From assembly GCA_037389465.1 (NCBI GenBank), contig JAZARR010000204.1:1445001-1509000 (forward strand): 64,000 nucleotides of DNA, in the 5' to 3' direction. Below are positions 1-13,700 of the stretch, one piece after another (the stretch's first letter is position 1; each line of letters begins with the position of its first letter). The stretch comes from Baylisascaris procyonis. Lineage: Eukaryota > Nematoda > Chromadorea > Rhabditida > Ascarididae. The notes under the pieces are model-generated. The model was not told the origin of the DNA. It saw only the letters and a program-made list of their open reading frames with translations, and searched no databases. Position numbers and translations under genes: made by a program.

Positions 1-2156
1 CGGATATGCTTTGTTCTAATTTAGCTCTAATTAGAGAAGTAATTGCACTAGTACCCCTCAACCTCCTATTTACTGTTAAGGGTTGGAAAGTAACTCATGG
101 TATTTCGCGATTTATTCCTGGTAAATGGGCATTTCGGCTGTATGATGCAATTAATAGCCCATCATCAATTTTTTCTCAGTGTATATTTGCAAATGGACAC
201 GAATTGATCTAGGATATCTACTATAAATACTTACAAATACGATTACAACTGATAATTTATGTTCACTGATCAATTTCTCCCAGTTTCTGAAAATATTCCG
301 GCTGCAAAATCATCTCCCAGAAGAAACCTCAGAATTTTTAATGGCCATCCAAGAGCATAGGTGTCAGAGACATCTTTTTGTTGCTCGTTGTTGCAAGGAA
401 ATGCGATCCATATGTGAGCGCTTATTTCGATCTTTGATTCGAGAATGTCGAATCGCTTGCGGCGCTCTTTTTAACTCCTAGTAATCTCCCTTTTACGCTT
501 CAATGTTTCAGTTCACATCTGAACCCCATACTTCTATGCTTCATATTAAGCTCACTTTTAAGCACTAAACATTTGAACGTTTCTGTTATACATTACAACT
601 ATATTAAAATTAAATCAAGCAATTACGGCAAATGCAAAAGGTCTCCTATCAGAGCGACCAACGAATATCGATATGGTTTGAACGGCTCGCAGCTTCGAAG
701 GGTCGACTGTTTGATTTGATTGCAAAAATATGGATGGAATAAGCTGCGAATTTCGATAGAAGCAATTTCCAGTGTTCCAATGGCTAAACTTATAGGTCGG
801 CTTCAGTGTAAGAGATTCTGGTTTTTCATGAGTGTCCCTTCTAGCAGAGTTCCGCTATTCGCATGATCACTGGAGGTCAGTATTAACTTTATACGTACAA
901 TTCCTCCTTAATGGTCGAAAAAGTGCATCAAAATTCAACTCTCCATCTACCCCCCTCTTCTTTCTTTTTCTCGATGCTCTTTCCCTAAAAGGCTAAAAAG
1001 CAAACCTTGTTGGTGCTGTAAATTTGTTGATCGATCTCGGGCTATGATAATTCATAAGAGATGCTGCATTCAATAACAGTCCTAAAAATATCCTCTGTAG
1101 TGGCAACTTGATACCGCTTTTAAACATTTTAATGTGACTGCTACAAATTTACTGCAAAAAAGCCATAGTTTCGTTGAAACAAATCAATTTAAGCATGAAA
1201 TGAAGTTTGTTGTATTTAGTGCAACTGATTTATGTTTAAACATTAAAGCGCCGTTTAAAGTAAAATGTAAACGCTCGTCACAGGTGCATGGATGATGTGA
1301 AATTATTGTAATATCGTTGAATAGATCAATGAACCACATTAATATCAAGAATTAGAGATATAATATTTTCTCTAATCTGCTCATCAGCTATGCGGATTCC
1401 TATATAAAATTGTGCATTTCAAATCGTTTGTTTAAACCGATAAAACGAAATATCATCATAAATGTCATCTCACCTCTAAGCATTCATAACCTATGAGGAA
1501 ATTCAAAAGGAAACGAAATAAAATTGAACGCGGAAGATTATGTGACGGAATGTCGATTACATATTCATATAAAATTTCATCGACAATTCTCTCTAGTTTA
1601 GAAAGTTGAAATCACCGGCTTACAAGTATACTATAATGTAAACATATATATGTAAAGACTAGACACCATTATAACATAATTCAACAAAGACGACGAGAAG
1701 CCACATAAGAATTGAACTGCTAATATTTCTCAAACCATTGTTTAAATAACTAATTTGTAACGAATCTTTCACTGAAATGGAGAGGAAATTTTTCATTTCA
1801 AAACGAAAAACATTATAATCTGCCTAACTGATAAGGCATATAGACATATCAAAATTAAATAGTAATATTTAATGAAATGCGAAACATTCAGCCTTATTTA
1901 CGACGCTTATATATTTCTGCTTGGGGATTTTACTTGAGATGGATGCATCTGATATACCTGAGAAAAGAAACCAACACTAGACAGTTGATGATAATGCAAG
2001 CATTTCGACACGCATCCGCATGCTAATGAAGGGTTTTCGAAGCATTCCAACATATTGTGGGATTGGCACACCCATCATTTGCAGCGCAGATACTTTTGCG
2101 TCACGCACTCAAGCATAAAATGCTGCAGTGTTGCCTAGTCGACAAATTGCACATAT

Positions 2157-2158
<2 letters not shown>

Positions 2159-2202
<44 letters not shown>
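2159..2202. repeat. (TA)n microsatellite
   Basis: Uninterrupted alternating AT, about 44 bases. It produces spurious Ile-Tyr repeat open frames on both strands. Confidence 0.95.
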
Positions 2203-2204
<2 letters not shown>

Positions 2205-2853
2205 GTTTTTTAACGTTTATGGTGAAGTATGGAAAAGGTATATGGACGTCGGAAGGACTTTTTACTAAAAAAAAAGATTTGCAGCCTCTGAAACGTTGCA
2301 ATATTATTCACTGCAACATTACAAAGGAAATGAGTTGACAAGCTTGTAAGAAGATAATAAGCAATCAACTCTTAATATACAATCATCATTAATCGAAGAA
2401 ATGTTAGTAAAAAAAGGCTCATAACAAGCTCAGGTGGAGTGAGTTTATTGCGATCGCCTACAGCAGAATTGCTCAAATTAAGGGGCAATTGTTGAGCCAC
2501 ATATGGAAACGCCGTCTTTGCTCAAGTAAGCAAATAAATAATGCAAACATGACGTTTTTTTGCATTCTTTTGCTTGCTTCGGAGAGTATCGCCATTGCCC
2601 CTTTTTGAGCTCATTTTCCATAGACAATACATTTGTGCATATATAATAGAACTCCGCCATCCACTCCCACCTGCTACCCTTTAGTAAATGGTTGCATTTA
2701 CTTTTTATTTTCCATATTTCTCCAATAATAAATACTGAAAAATTTTATGCACCTAATTCATTTAATTTCATCAAATTCAATCACAAAAATTTACTTCCTT
2801 CATTCGTATCCTTCGTGCCTTCGCTTCCTTTGCAGCATCGGAATAAATTGCGT

Positions 2854-2856
<3 letters not shown>

Positions 2857-2934
<78 letters not shown>
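2857..2934. repeat. (TA)n microsatellite
   Basis: Uninterrupted alternating AT, about 78 bases, one of the longest of its kind in the window. The Ile-Tyr open frame across it is not a gene. Confidence 0.95.
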
Positions 2935-2936
<2 letters not shown>

Positions 2937-3360
2937 AAGCGTTAAGCTCATTCAGACGCTACTCAACGGTAATACAGAACTTAATATGAATATTACTAAG
3001 AGCTGAAACTTTAGTAATCTTTTAGAATCTATAAAGCAATAACTGAAATTAAAATGAAACAGTGCAAAAATTTGAAAGAATTATGACTGTCTCCAATAAA
3101 CATCAATGGCGCTTAAAAGCATAAAAGAATTTCGAGTGAAATTGACAAGTGACAGAAGCAAATTGACAAACGTATTCACAGATGAGACTTTAATTTAGAC
3201 AAAAGAAATACGCGTCACTCATCTAGGGCAGTAAATGTAATTTTTTTGGTCGATTTCAAGTGAGATAATAAATTGGTAATATTCTCTTAGCAGTAATGAG
3301 AGTAAAGTTAGCTAAATGAATTCCTTAAATGTAATAGAGAAATCGCAAACAATGCTTGCA

Positions 3361-3461
3361 TATGTCTGAACAACAATTCGTTAAACGCTTCCCGAACAGT
3401 TTTGTCGGTGCGAAAATTCACCTTTGCGAAGCGCAATTTGTTAATGATTTATGCGCAGGTA
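3361..3461 (+). other. Possible isolated first exon, unknown product
   Basis: A start codon at about 3362 opens a frame beginning MSEQQFVKRFPNSF. It runs through a stretch slightly richer in GC than its surroundings and reaches a good donor (GCAG/GTATGCG). It could be the first exon of an unrecognised plus-strand gene or a relic of a mobile element. I could not find a partner exon that joins in phase, and the protein resembles nothing I know. Low certainty. Confidence 0.12.
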
Positions 3462-6400
3462 TGCGTATGTATCCACTCATTGCTCAAATATCCTTAGCCA
3501 TTGAAGCTAGAAATATGAAAGTCCATGATAAACATGGACCATAGAAAAGCTTCTCACACCTCAACTTCTGTTCAGCGATTAAGTTTGTACGAATATAGGA
3601 ACATGAGTAGTGGGAAAACTTCTTCGCGCTATTTACACCGTCCTGTCTTCATTTTACATCAAGGAATTTATGAACTGTTTGGAAGGTTGCGCAAGATGAG
3701 GCACCACTTTATGCTTTTATAATATGCGACCCTACCTAATCAACTAGATTCATAAGCTGAGAGCAAGAATACTTCAATTCTCTGAAATCCGAGCAATTCA
3801 GAATGAAAATCGAATAGTGCAAAATCTAGGCGCTTTTCCTCTGCATTATGCATATCCTCCTTCAGTGCTGATGGGCCAGTTATGGTACAAATGTCATCTA
3901 ATGCTACACTATAGCATCAAATTTCACAGTCCAAAATTCAGCGATTGCCGAGCTAAGATCGCCAAATAGACAGACAGACAGACAGGCGCATACATACCAC
4001 AGATGAAAAGATTTACATTTGTATATGTATAAGTGCGCATTATGGCGATTTTTTCAACGTAAAGAAAACTAAACGAAAACAAATGCTTAGTAAAAGATCT
4101 CGTCAAGCTATTTGAAACATCAGATACTATTTAGCATTTTTATTAAATATTGGCAAATTTTCGAAGTAGTTGATGAGGTGATGAGAATGCAAAGGCGTTT
4201 TTTTTTGTAGCCATAAAACCATTATTGACGTAATTACTTTCCTTTCACTGTTTATTTATCTTATAATGGATGAGTAATTAATTTCTTCTTTCTCGAAAAA
4301 ATATCGAAACATTAAATGAAATAATGAAGTGGTTGTGATGAATGTGAAAGAGCAAACAAATCGCATAAGTGATTTTGGCCCAACAATTTCATTCGATTGC
4401 ATTGTCTTCAGCATCATGGTGATGCAGTGAAAGAAGATCATTCCGTTCATTAAAACTTAGTTAATATTATTGAAATTAATTACGAATTATAATCGTATAG
4501 TGGTAGCACATCGGAAATCTTTGAAATCATCTAACGATATAATGACTCGATCAGTTGCTATTCACAAAATATCAGATATCAATAAGGATTGTCGTTATTT
4601 TTATATAACCATTAGAATGGTTATACAGTCAGTACGTGACATAGTTTTGTCAGAACATTTGACCGCATCATAATGCTCATTAAGCATAGGTTATTTCAAT
4701 TATAAATTCCAAAAAATCGAACGATACTGAGTGCTCAATAAGGTATATTCGGAGCATCAGTTGAAGCTAATTGTTTTATCCTCATAAATCTTCTCAATAT
4801 TGAAGATTATTCTATCCTTACTGAAAATCCTTAGCAAAAATAAATTTAAAAAATGAAAAAATTATATAGAATCTCAAAAGAAGAAAACATTTAAATTTGC
4901 CTATCAGCTAAGCAGCCTAACATCGATAAAGGTCACATGAATATTCGAATAATTTGTAAAATGCTTTCATATTTCATGCAAAAATTACTACTCAAAAAAT
5001 TTCCATAAAGAAGCGTTGAATTAAACAGCATTGAGAAATAATTATTGTTCGTTGAAAATGTACAACGCAGAAAACAATTTCACATTGAACCGTACACAAT
5101 CGTAAACATAGTGAACAAGAATGAACATCGAAAAAAGAATCCCTGGGGAGATCGAATGGGCAAAATAGTTCGTTTCAACGGCGTTCTTTGAACGTCTCCT
5201 CTTATAAATGTCCTCTTGGCGCAGTTATTTTCAAATTGCTGTCAAAAGAGCAGCGCAGTCAAAATCACATTCAATTCTTTTATTCATATGAAGAAAAAAA
5301 GCATTTAGTTATTTATGCAGTAACGTTCTGCTCTACTTCTAAGCAAACAACATAAAATGATTGTTCGCATTGAATAGTTCCGAAAACATATTTGATCCGC
5401 ACTTGATCATGGGCTGTTGTCTCCTTAAATCTGTTACTGATAAGTTATCACTGAAACACATCAAACTCCTGGGAACTAGTAGAGGCACTACTCCAGCTGT
5501 TGAATGAGCCTCGTGAAGAGGTGATCGGCAGCGGAGCCTTAAAAGGTCAATTCATGGGTCAACTCCTCATTTGACTCCGAGATTGAATATGGGAGTCAGT
5601 TTTCTGCCCCAGCAAACCCCGCAAACGTAACGTTAGATATTCAAATGTTATTGCACATGAAGCCTAGAAATTCAGAACTGTATCATGGAAATTCTTAAAG
5701 TTAGAGTGGATTCTTGAAGCTCGGGCTAGGATTTTCATTCCGGTGCTGTTGTCAGCTTCGGTTTCATCTTTAAAATGGCATCCTCGCAGTGTAATTCTAT
5801 TTGGTCCTTGAACTGATTCTCTCTACTGAATAGCTTTGTTGAATTCACCATCCCAAGTTCATTCGTAAACTAAAAACATATTTGCTAATGGGATGTTAAA
5901 AGGAAGAGTTTGATGACTATGATAGCCGATCGCTTTTGAAATCTTCGTTTTAAAAAGCGAAATTTACGTGAAATAAGCATATTGTTTCAATCAATAGCGA
6001 ATGAGCAAGCAATCGTTAATGAGGAATTTTTGATCGTCTCTTTGAGGGATATAATCCCGAGAAGACGGAAAACGTTGATTATATCCTTGATGGGAAAATA
6101 TTTTATTAGCGATCGAAGCAGTGCGCTGCTTAAATGCGTAATTGTTATGTGGAAATGAAGAATATTGCGCCGTCTATACGAAACGAGCAGCTGCTCCTTT
6201 AGTCGATGTCGTTTACAATATACGATCGACGATGCTTTTCTTTCAATCTCTTAATTGCATCTCGAGATGTAAATGCAGCACTATTTCGAATATAACTAGC
6301 GAAGGGGTCTATTTACTTTACTATATGAGATGCGAGGAATAAGAATTTCAATTCCGAAAATTGTAAGTAAATCTGATAACTGAAAAGTGGAAATGAAATC

Positions 6401-7480
6401 AATATTTCAATATTCAAAATCATGCAGTGATATTTTTTTGATCATTTTAAAGCATTCAGATATGTAAATCGAAGTGAATAAATGAATTATAAATCATCAG
6501 AGTATATTTTCGATGGGCACTTATGAATATCGATATTTAATCATTTTTTGCAAAAAAAAAAAAAAAATTTAAAATTCTCTTCGATAAGAATTAAATATTT
6601 ACTCCAAAGGAAAAATTCCTCATTGTTTCGAAAATTTGTTGAATTTACTTCTGTTTTGTCTCGAATATTTGATTTTTGAGGCCAAATTGTTAGAAAATAT
6701 CCACGAACGCTTCATTTGTATTCCTCTCTGCACGTCTTGTTGTGCTTCATACCAATCAAATCTACCCGTGTTGGAAATTCTTAACTTAGAATCGTGCTAA
6801 ATTGTGCTCAATGTCTCAGTTCTTAGCAATGTTTCAATTTGCCTCTCTCCTCCCTCTTCCCCCCCCCCCAAAAAAAAAGGTCACAGCGCAAACGATGGCC
6901 TTGCACAGTTTCATCTTTCAAGTTGTGCATCCGGAAACTTCTCCCTACCAATATCGTTAATGTACACATCTTTCAAACTTCAGTTGAGCTGTTTTGTTCT
7001 TCACACAAGTGTGCTACTGCGTATTGCATATCTACACGTCCTCAAATGTTGTCATGTGGACGTTTTTGCTGTTCTTTTTTCACTATGATCTCCGTTGTCA
7101 TTCCTGCTTCTCATGTTCACATACTTTATGCATATATGATCATTTTAATGCATTGAAATAAATAAAGAAAATAATTTAGAAAAAATAAATAAACATTTAA
7201 AAATTCACATCGAAATCCATTTGCATTGAAAGAAGAAAAGTTCTATTTGAATTCATTGTAGGATGATTTTCATCAGAAATTTCCCCGTGCATACATTCAT
7301 ATTCATATTTTTATGTGTTTATATCGTATACCGCCATATTCTTCTTCATCGATTACACTTTAATTTTTTTTTCAATATATTTTTGCGGAGTTGTATTTGA
7401 ATCATTACTGTTAGATCATTACTGCTGTTTTATAGAGACTCGCGTTTGTCATCACATTCAGAACTCATCAAATGAGCATA

Positions 7481-7486
7481 TTTATT
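7481..7486 (-). terminator. Putative polyadenylation signal of the Jupiter-like gene
   Basis: AATAAA on the minus strand, about 260 bases past the stop codon at 7744. It is the nearest canonical signal I found downstream of that stop. Such hexamers are frequent in AT-rich DNA, so this rests on position only. Confidence 0.35.
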
Positions 7487-7743
7487 AAGAGCAAAACATT
7501 ATGATTGATAATATAAAATGACGAAATTTTGTATGCACTAAAAAAAAGATTGTATCATTGATATTATAACACATTTTGCTAAGTGTAAATGTATGCAGTA
7601 CAAGCATTTATACAATAAATAACACATGCATTTATAGATATTTATCGAAAAGATTGTTGCGTAGTAATAAAATGTAAGCCGCTTTGGAAGCCGTTAATCG
7701 GGTTGCATGCATGATAGAGGCGTAGATAAGCGAGCGATGTCGA

Positions 7744-10700
7744 TCAAGCGGAAACCTTCGGTGGACTTTTCACCTCACCAGTAATCGGGTTCCTCTCTGA
7801 AATGCTTTTTGTAATTATTAAAAGATCGTTTCATAAGAAATCTACCTGGCCGGTGGAGATGAGATAAAAGGAACGAGGAACGAGGACGATTGTCGCGATC
7901 GTAGTTCAATCCTGGTGCGCGTCGATTATCACATTTGACGTGTAATAAAATTAGGATGAAATATCATGTTCCCATATAATATATTTCTAAGGATGCTTGA
8001 TACCAAGGACGAAAATACGCTTTTGGCTATCGTCATTTGAATGTGTTGCAGTATGTTAGGTATTATAGCACGTCCTGTAACGGGTGCTATGCCTTAGAAT
8101 AGTATATTAAAATATCGCATTTCTTCATGAAATCGAAAGGTTATAAGTAATCTAATATTTCTCCCTAGTGATCGCTTTATTTATCTACCCGTAGTATCAC
8201 TGAAGTTGAAACGGTCTTTTGAGACTCATTCAGATGAAGATGTTTTAATTGAATTTCCTAACGAACATTTTGGCGATCGTTAACACATTTTTTGAAACGA
8301 CAATATTTATTGCTTCAGAAAATTCACGAGTAAAAACAACATGAAAAGCGTTGGATGGTGCGCGTTTTTCAGCACCCAGCACTTTTCTGATTGCGTTTGC
8401 TGTGATGTGTGCCAATATGGGTTGAAATACAATCATGTTTTTGATTAGAGTAGAGCAGATGAAAATCGATGACTACCAAACTGGAGAGGTCATTCACCAC
8501 TTAGGTCGTTATGAAATGATGGCATAAACGTTTTCATTATGTCTTCGCCTCATATAAGCGACAAAGGATAGTAAGGATTTATGGCAAGACAAGACACGCA
8601 TATCGCTCGCTTAGTGTCCTATACGACGCGTAATTATCTCCCACTCCGTCTGATCTATTATAAATGAGCGTGATGCATCACCAAAATGTGCCCCTTGAGA
8701 TGAAACTCATCGGTCGAGATGGCTTCTATATTGGTTGAGTGATGCGGATTCATTGAGAGTTATCAATCTTCAAATTTATATGCTCATGTCAATGTTTGCG
8801 AATCTCGAAACACTCACTTCAGCTGTTGAATTCTTTCGTTTGTTCAGCTATACCATAAAACCATTCGAAGGCACATCAATCGGTGCTTCTTGCTCTGATT
8901 CAAACTACTTCAACGGAGAGGACTGATCAACGCGCCAAGTCTCGCTCAACCTTGTGATTCCAAATTCCGACTTAAATATGGCAGTGGTAGTCCAAAATTG
9001 CGGAGGCGAGTTGGTCGCATGGACAAATTCCCTGCCAACTCTTTCCTCCCTAAGCAGAGCAAGAACCCTGATTGATGGTTTTCTAAGCTTTTAAAAAGCC
9101 TATTTTGTTGTAGTTTGTATTTCGTTGATGGATTTCTTTGAAACAACGACAATGGTTTTGGACTATGTACGCATTTGCACAATATGGTAGCAGCCTCTTC
9201 CTGTCAATCAAAGCAAAGTCATAAATTACACACCAAGTACACGGATCGTCTTCTTCGGGGTTCGTGCAGGTGATGTTGGTTCTGTGTTGTCGAAAATGGA
9301 TGACTTGAAGGTGTTGGATACTTTCTTGGATGGCGTTGTTTGTTGACTGTCATTACCGAAGAGACGCTCTTGAGTGTTGGCCGCTTGCCCGTTGCGCCTC
9401 TAAGAAAGATGACAAATTAATTATTGAAACAAAAAAGTCACTGAATTAGGGATCATTTTTTTTCGAGCCCATTTTGATCACTGATCGAAATTTGAAGTAA
9501 CTTAAGATTTATAGCGGCATTACACAACTTCAGATGTTCCTATTTATCACTTGTTAACAATCACGGATGGTCAATCCTCTAGCGAATGGCTCAAATTCAA
9601 ATTCCATCCACTTCAACTTCCCAGCTCTTTTTACCACCAAATCTTTGTGCGATATACTTTTACGCCGTGTTTACATCTCGACACCAACTACTAAGGTGAA
9701 GTGATAAACGATATTAGAAGAATAGATCTATTCATCAAGCCAAAGATCTACTATGATTGGAAAATATTAATTGCAATTGCTCTTTGATTTGCTTCATTCT
9801 ACTAGATATTATAGAAAATTATGAAATCCGTTCAAAAGACCACGCAGGACATTTTGTTTCCTTTTTTTTGGGTGCAGTTTTCCTATTTCTGTTCGTTAAA
9901 TTGTTTGTGCGAAAAATCCATTCCACTCTTGGCTTTCATTTTGTAACTGGATTGATGCAGATGAGGCTTTTTATTCAACTATTCCATTTGCTATCCGCCA
10001 CTCACATTCCCTCTAAAAATCTATCCTAAACAATGAGGATTTTTATTGCAGCCACCCGCTGAACAACAATGCTAACTTCTAAAATTTGTTTTCCACGACA
10101 ACAATATTTTCGATTTCAGGTCATTCCCCTCCACCATAGAAATTCCTGAAAACGTATTTTAGACTTTGTTATGAACATAATGAAATATAACTCACAACTA
10201 TATTTAATGACAAAAAAAATAAATTTACTAAATTTTTCATGGAAGGATTGACTACGAAGCTGTTTCATGAAACACTTCTTTCATAAAATGGAAAATCTAT
10301 TCTCCATTAGTTCTTCATCTGGTTTTCAGTAATCGGGTGAAGAACTGAATTGTTTCAGTAATTTGGTGATGATCGTTTTGTGTTTGTAAATTTCTTCACT
10401 AAGCAATTTTTATGAACGTTTCTTTTGTCGACGTTCAAAAAATATCTTTCGGTATATTTTATTATCATAACTAAACCATTATTTCTGATGGTTCAGCTCA
10501 TCGTTCATGATAGCGATGTGCTCTGAACTTACACTATTTGATTATTTGAAACTCTTAAAATAAAATTTTTACGGAAAATCAGAATCAAGGATTGCTCAGA
10601 AACAAATTATTGCAGAACGAAAAATAGAAAATTTTGATTGGTTTTATGAACTTTTGATTTATGTTTGAACTAGCTCTATTTTCTTTTAAATGCAAGTACG

Positions 10701-13700
10701 TTCGATTTTTTCTTTGTATATAATTCTTTAGCAAAAGAATATCCAAAAACAACAAAACTAATCTACTAAATATCCTTTCCTACGTTTATAAATCAACAAA
10801 ATTTCCTCGCTTTAAGCTGTTGCATTTGTTTTCTATAAATTTTCTACCGATTATCGCCAGAATATTCCGAAAGCAATTTATCGACCAAATATATGGCCAA
10901 ATATATGCACAGCTTCTTAACTTAAGTCGCTTTTGGTGTGCATTGCTTTTGCATATAGTAACATAAGGCATGTATATGTGCTTAGTGAATAAGTTAATAT
11001 TTAATAATATACCTAACACTGAATGATAACAACTCTCATAATTTGGATGAAGCAAAGTATATAAAAAATCATTTCTTAATATCAATTTTATATGTTTATT
11101 TATTCGGAAGATGCAAGTAAACGGAAATTCCTTGGTACTTCTATAGTATCACGGAATCGGTAAGAACCACTCCTGCTTTTATTATATTCTTCTTGGAGAA
11201 GCAATCATCGACGAGAATGATCTCACAAACAAATTACAACTGCGTATAGATGACAGCTTTTCATACAGTCCAATAAGCTTTGTAATAAAAAACCTATAAA
11301 GGTAATACTTATACTATCTGAGCACAATATTACCGAACGTTGAATATGAAATGCTTCGATCTTCCAATACTATCAGCTAAATACTTGAGCAAAGATGAGT
11401 GGATTTGATGAAAGCTTCTACACAATTATGTGATTGCAATTGAATTGGTGCTTATGCAACGTACTCGTCACCTCCTTTCTTCATGCTATTGCTTTAAACC
11501 GATGCATTCTTCTATCCGCATATATGCTAGCCATCGTTTCCCCCAATGAATTCCACTACTTATTAGTCAACAAATTGCGCCATCGAACTATGCTACTATC
11601 GATTTTGGCGTGCTATAGTTGCATCCGCATTGCATAGTATAGAATATAGTCGAAGCACTAATGCGTCTGCGCCAGAATTATATGTTAGAAGGTCAGTTCA
11701 GCTGACACGATGAGGTGTTTCGAAGGGCAGCAGCTGTCCTCTCTCTCCCATATTAATCGCCTATTGGAGTGCTGGCTATGAGTGATGCAGCGCGATATTA
11801 ATGCAGTCAGGTCGAGAAAGCATGTTTCGTCTTAGATTGGCCAAAATTGAGGCGAAGAAGACGAATATGGAGTGATTTCACTAATCCGAGTTGCCAGTGG
11901 AAGTGGAAAAAAAATCCTTCTGTCGAATTATCGGCTATACGAAAAGGAATTCAAAAAAAAGAAAAAAATTTCCAACAGCTCAATTCTTTAATCACTGCGC
12001 AAATCGAACACATCAATAGCGTATCGGCCATTGCTGCATATGATATTAAAGCAGTTTATAATGGAGTCAGTTGGGCGACCAGAATCAATCAACGAGCAAA
12101 AACGTGAACCGAATAATTTGCCCATCCTCTTTTTCGCCAACTCCGCTGAGAGGTTTGAATTCGAATTCCATAAAGAAGGGCGCCAAGAAGTCCGACTGAA
12201 TAGGTTGCTCAGCATTACTTGGTCAAGATGAGGTGATCATAAAATGAGTTGAAAACAATATGCATAGAAGGCAATAACGTTGCTAGCACAAAAATTTTAG
12301 AGCCGATAGCAGTGCAATCGTTCTGTTCAGCTAATTCGGTGCCTCAGATCGTTTCTGTCTATGATCTCAGTATTGGATCAAATTGGATTCAATCGTCTAT
12401 AGATAAGCTATCATTTATTTAGCGCATTTAGAGTTCGAGTTGTCCATTTCGGTGGATCAAAATCGATTCCCTTGGGAATGTCGTGAAATTTTTATGAGTT
12501 ATTGAATATGTGATTCGATGCGTTGTTTTTTTTTTCTCGTAAGTGCGCAGTAAAAGTTCAAAGAACAAGCGGATCTCTATGATCGATTCACATAAGTATT
12601 TTCAACATCAAACCCTATTTTATTTGAATATTTTCATGGATGTTTTCAACTTTTTTTTTGAGAATATCACACGAATCCTGAAATACCACATCCTGAAATT
12701 TTGAAATTTGCCACGTATTTTTGGACTACGATTGTAATAGGATGGCTGTTCACTGTCTTCGAAGTTAAAGATTCAAAAAGCGGGAATATGTGCTCTATTG
12801 CAGATCTGATTTATCTTTTTTTCGCATTTATGTATTCAGATTTCTTTGTTTATGGCCATTCTTTGGTTTTTTCTCCCCATAAATGGAGTTTGTTCGGTTT
12901 CTCTTGATTTCTTCCCTTATAAAATGCAAAATGGAGTCTTCAGTTTCCTGAGATCTGGCATGCGTGCTTAAATGTGATGACGACATTGGTCAAATAGGGC
13001 AATTATGATGGAACTTTGTCTGCTGCCACAAGCAACACAAATCCAAAACATGTCTTTAAGTTAATTGTAGGCTCAATGTTAGCGTTCATTTCTCTGCGCA
13101 ACCAATTGATCACTCGAAGGTTTTTAGCAGATATTCATATAGTTTTGTAGTTGTAACGTAGAAAATGAAGAAAATTGCAAAATTTGTGAAATTTCCTCAT
13201 GATATGCCTGACATGATACTTGACGTTGTCTTTTCCCTATTTGTTAATGACTATTGCATGCTCGTTTTTTGAAAACACTTTTAGTGCAATAAACTTTTTC
13301 CTTTTTAAGGATCATAGAAGATCTGAAATTTGGGCTGCAAGTTTCTCATCTATGATTATGCATGTAATAGTTTAGCTAGAATTGCTAATTTTCTAACCAC
13401 AATTTTAGGCTTTTTAGACGACAAATGCATAAAAGTGCCTTAAAATTATTTGAGATAAAAGTAGGTTCAAAGGAAATAATCGCAGAAGTGCAATATAGAG
13501 ACTAGCATGATACACGTTTTGGCCATCTCTCCTCACCAGCCGATTTCATAAATTATTAACGAAAAATGCATATCCGAAAACATGTTGTGATGCTTGAGCA
13601 AACAACATCGTGTGCAAAAATCTCCCACAGAGGACTTTTGCGACTTGATAGGTGCAAAAGGGAAAACCAATCATTGCAGAAGCCATGAAAACTTTCTGCT

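Larger units (their letters stand above)
1..7480. other. Distal region, no recognisable gene
   Basis: I see no exon chain here that joins in phase or resembles a known family. The region is AT-rich with many A and T runs, two long (TA)n tracts, a short (GACA)n run near 3968-3985 and scattered short open frames of unremarkable composition. One open frame near 3361 ends at a good donor and is listed separately. The stretch 5460-5640 is richer in GC than its surroundings but has no open frame; it may be an old repeat or a regulatory stretch. Confidence 0.5.

Noticed and set aside
2057..2937. Open frames with long Ile-Tyr repeats
   Set aside because: They are translations of (TA)n microsatellites, open in both strands and without coding composition outside the tract. 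The same applies at 20717, 24567, 30503, 31351, 36072 and 57521.
7741..7930. Possible tRNA or B-box (GTTCAATCC near 7903)
   Set aside because: No cloverleaf can be drawn around it; the upstream part is the last exon of the Jupiter-like gene.
11847..12231. Overlapping plus and minus open frames in the GC-richer patch of the long intron
   Set aside because: Neither has splice borders that fit the Jupiter-like gene, and neither resembles a known protein; kept only as a possible regulatory patch.
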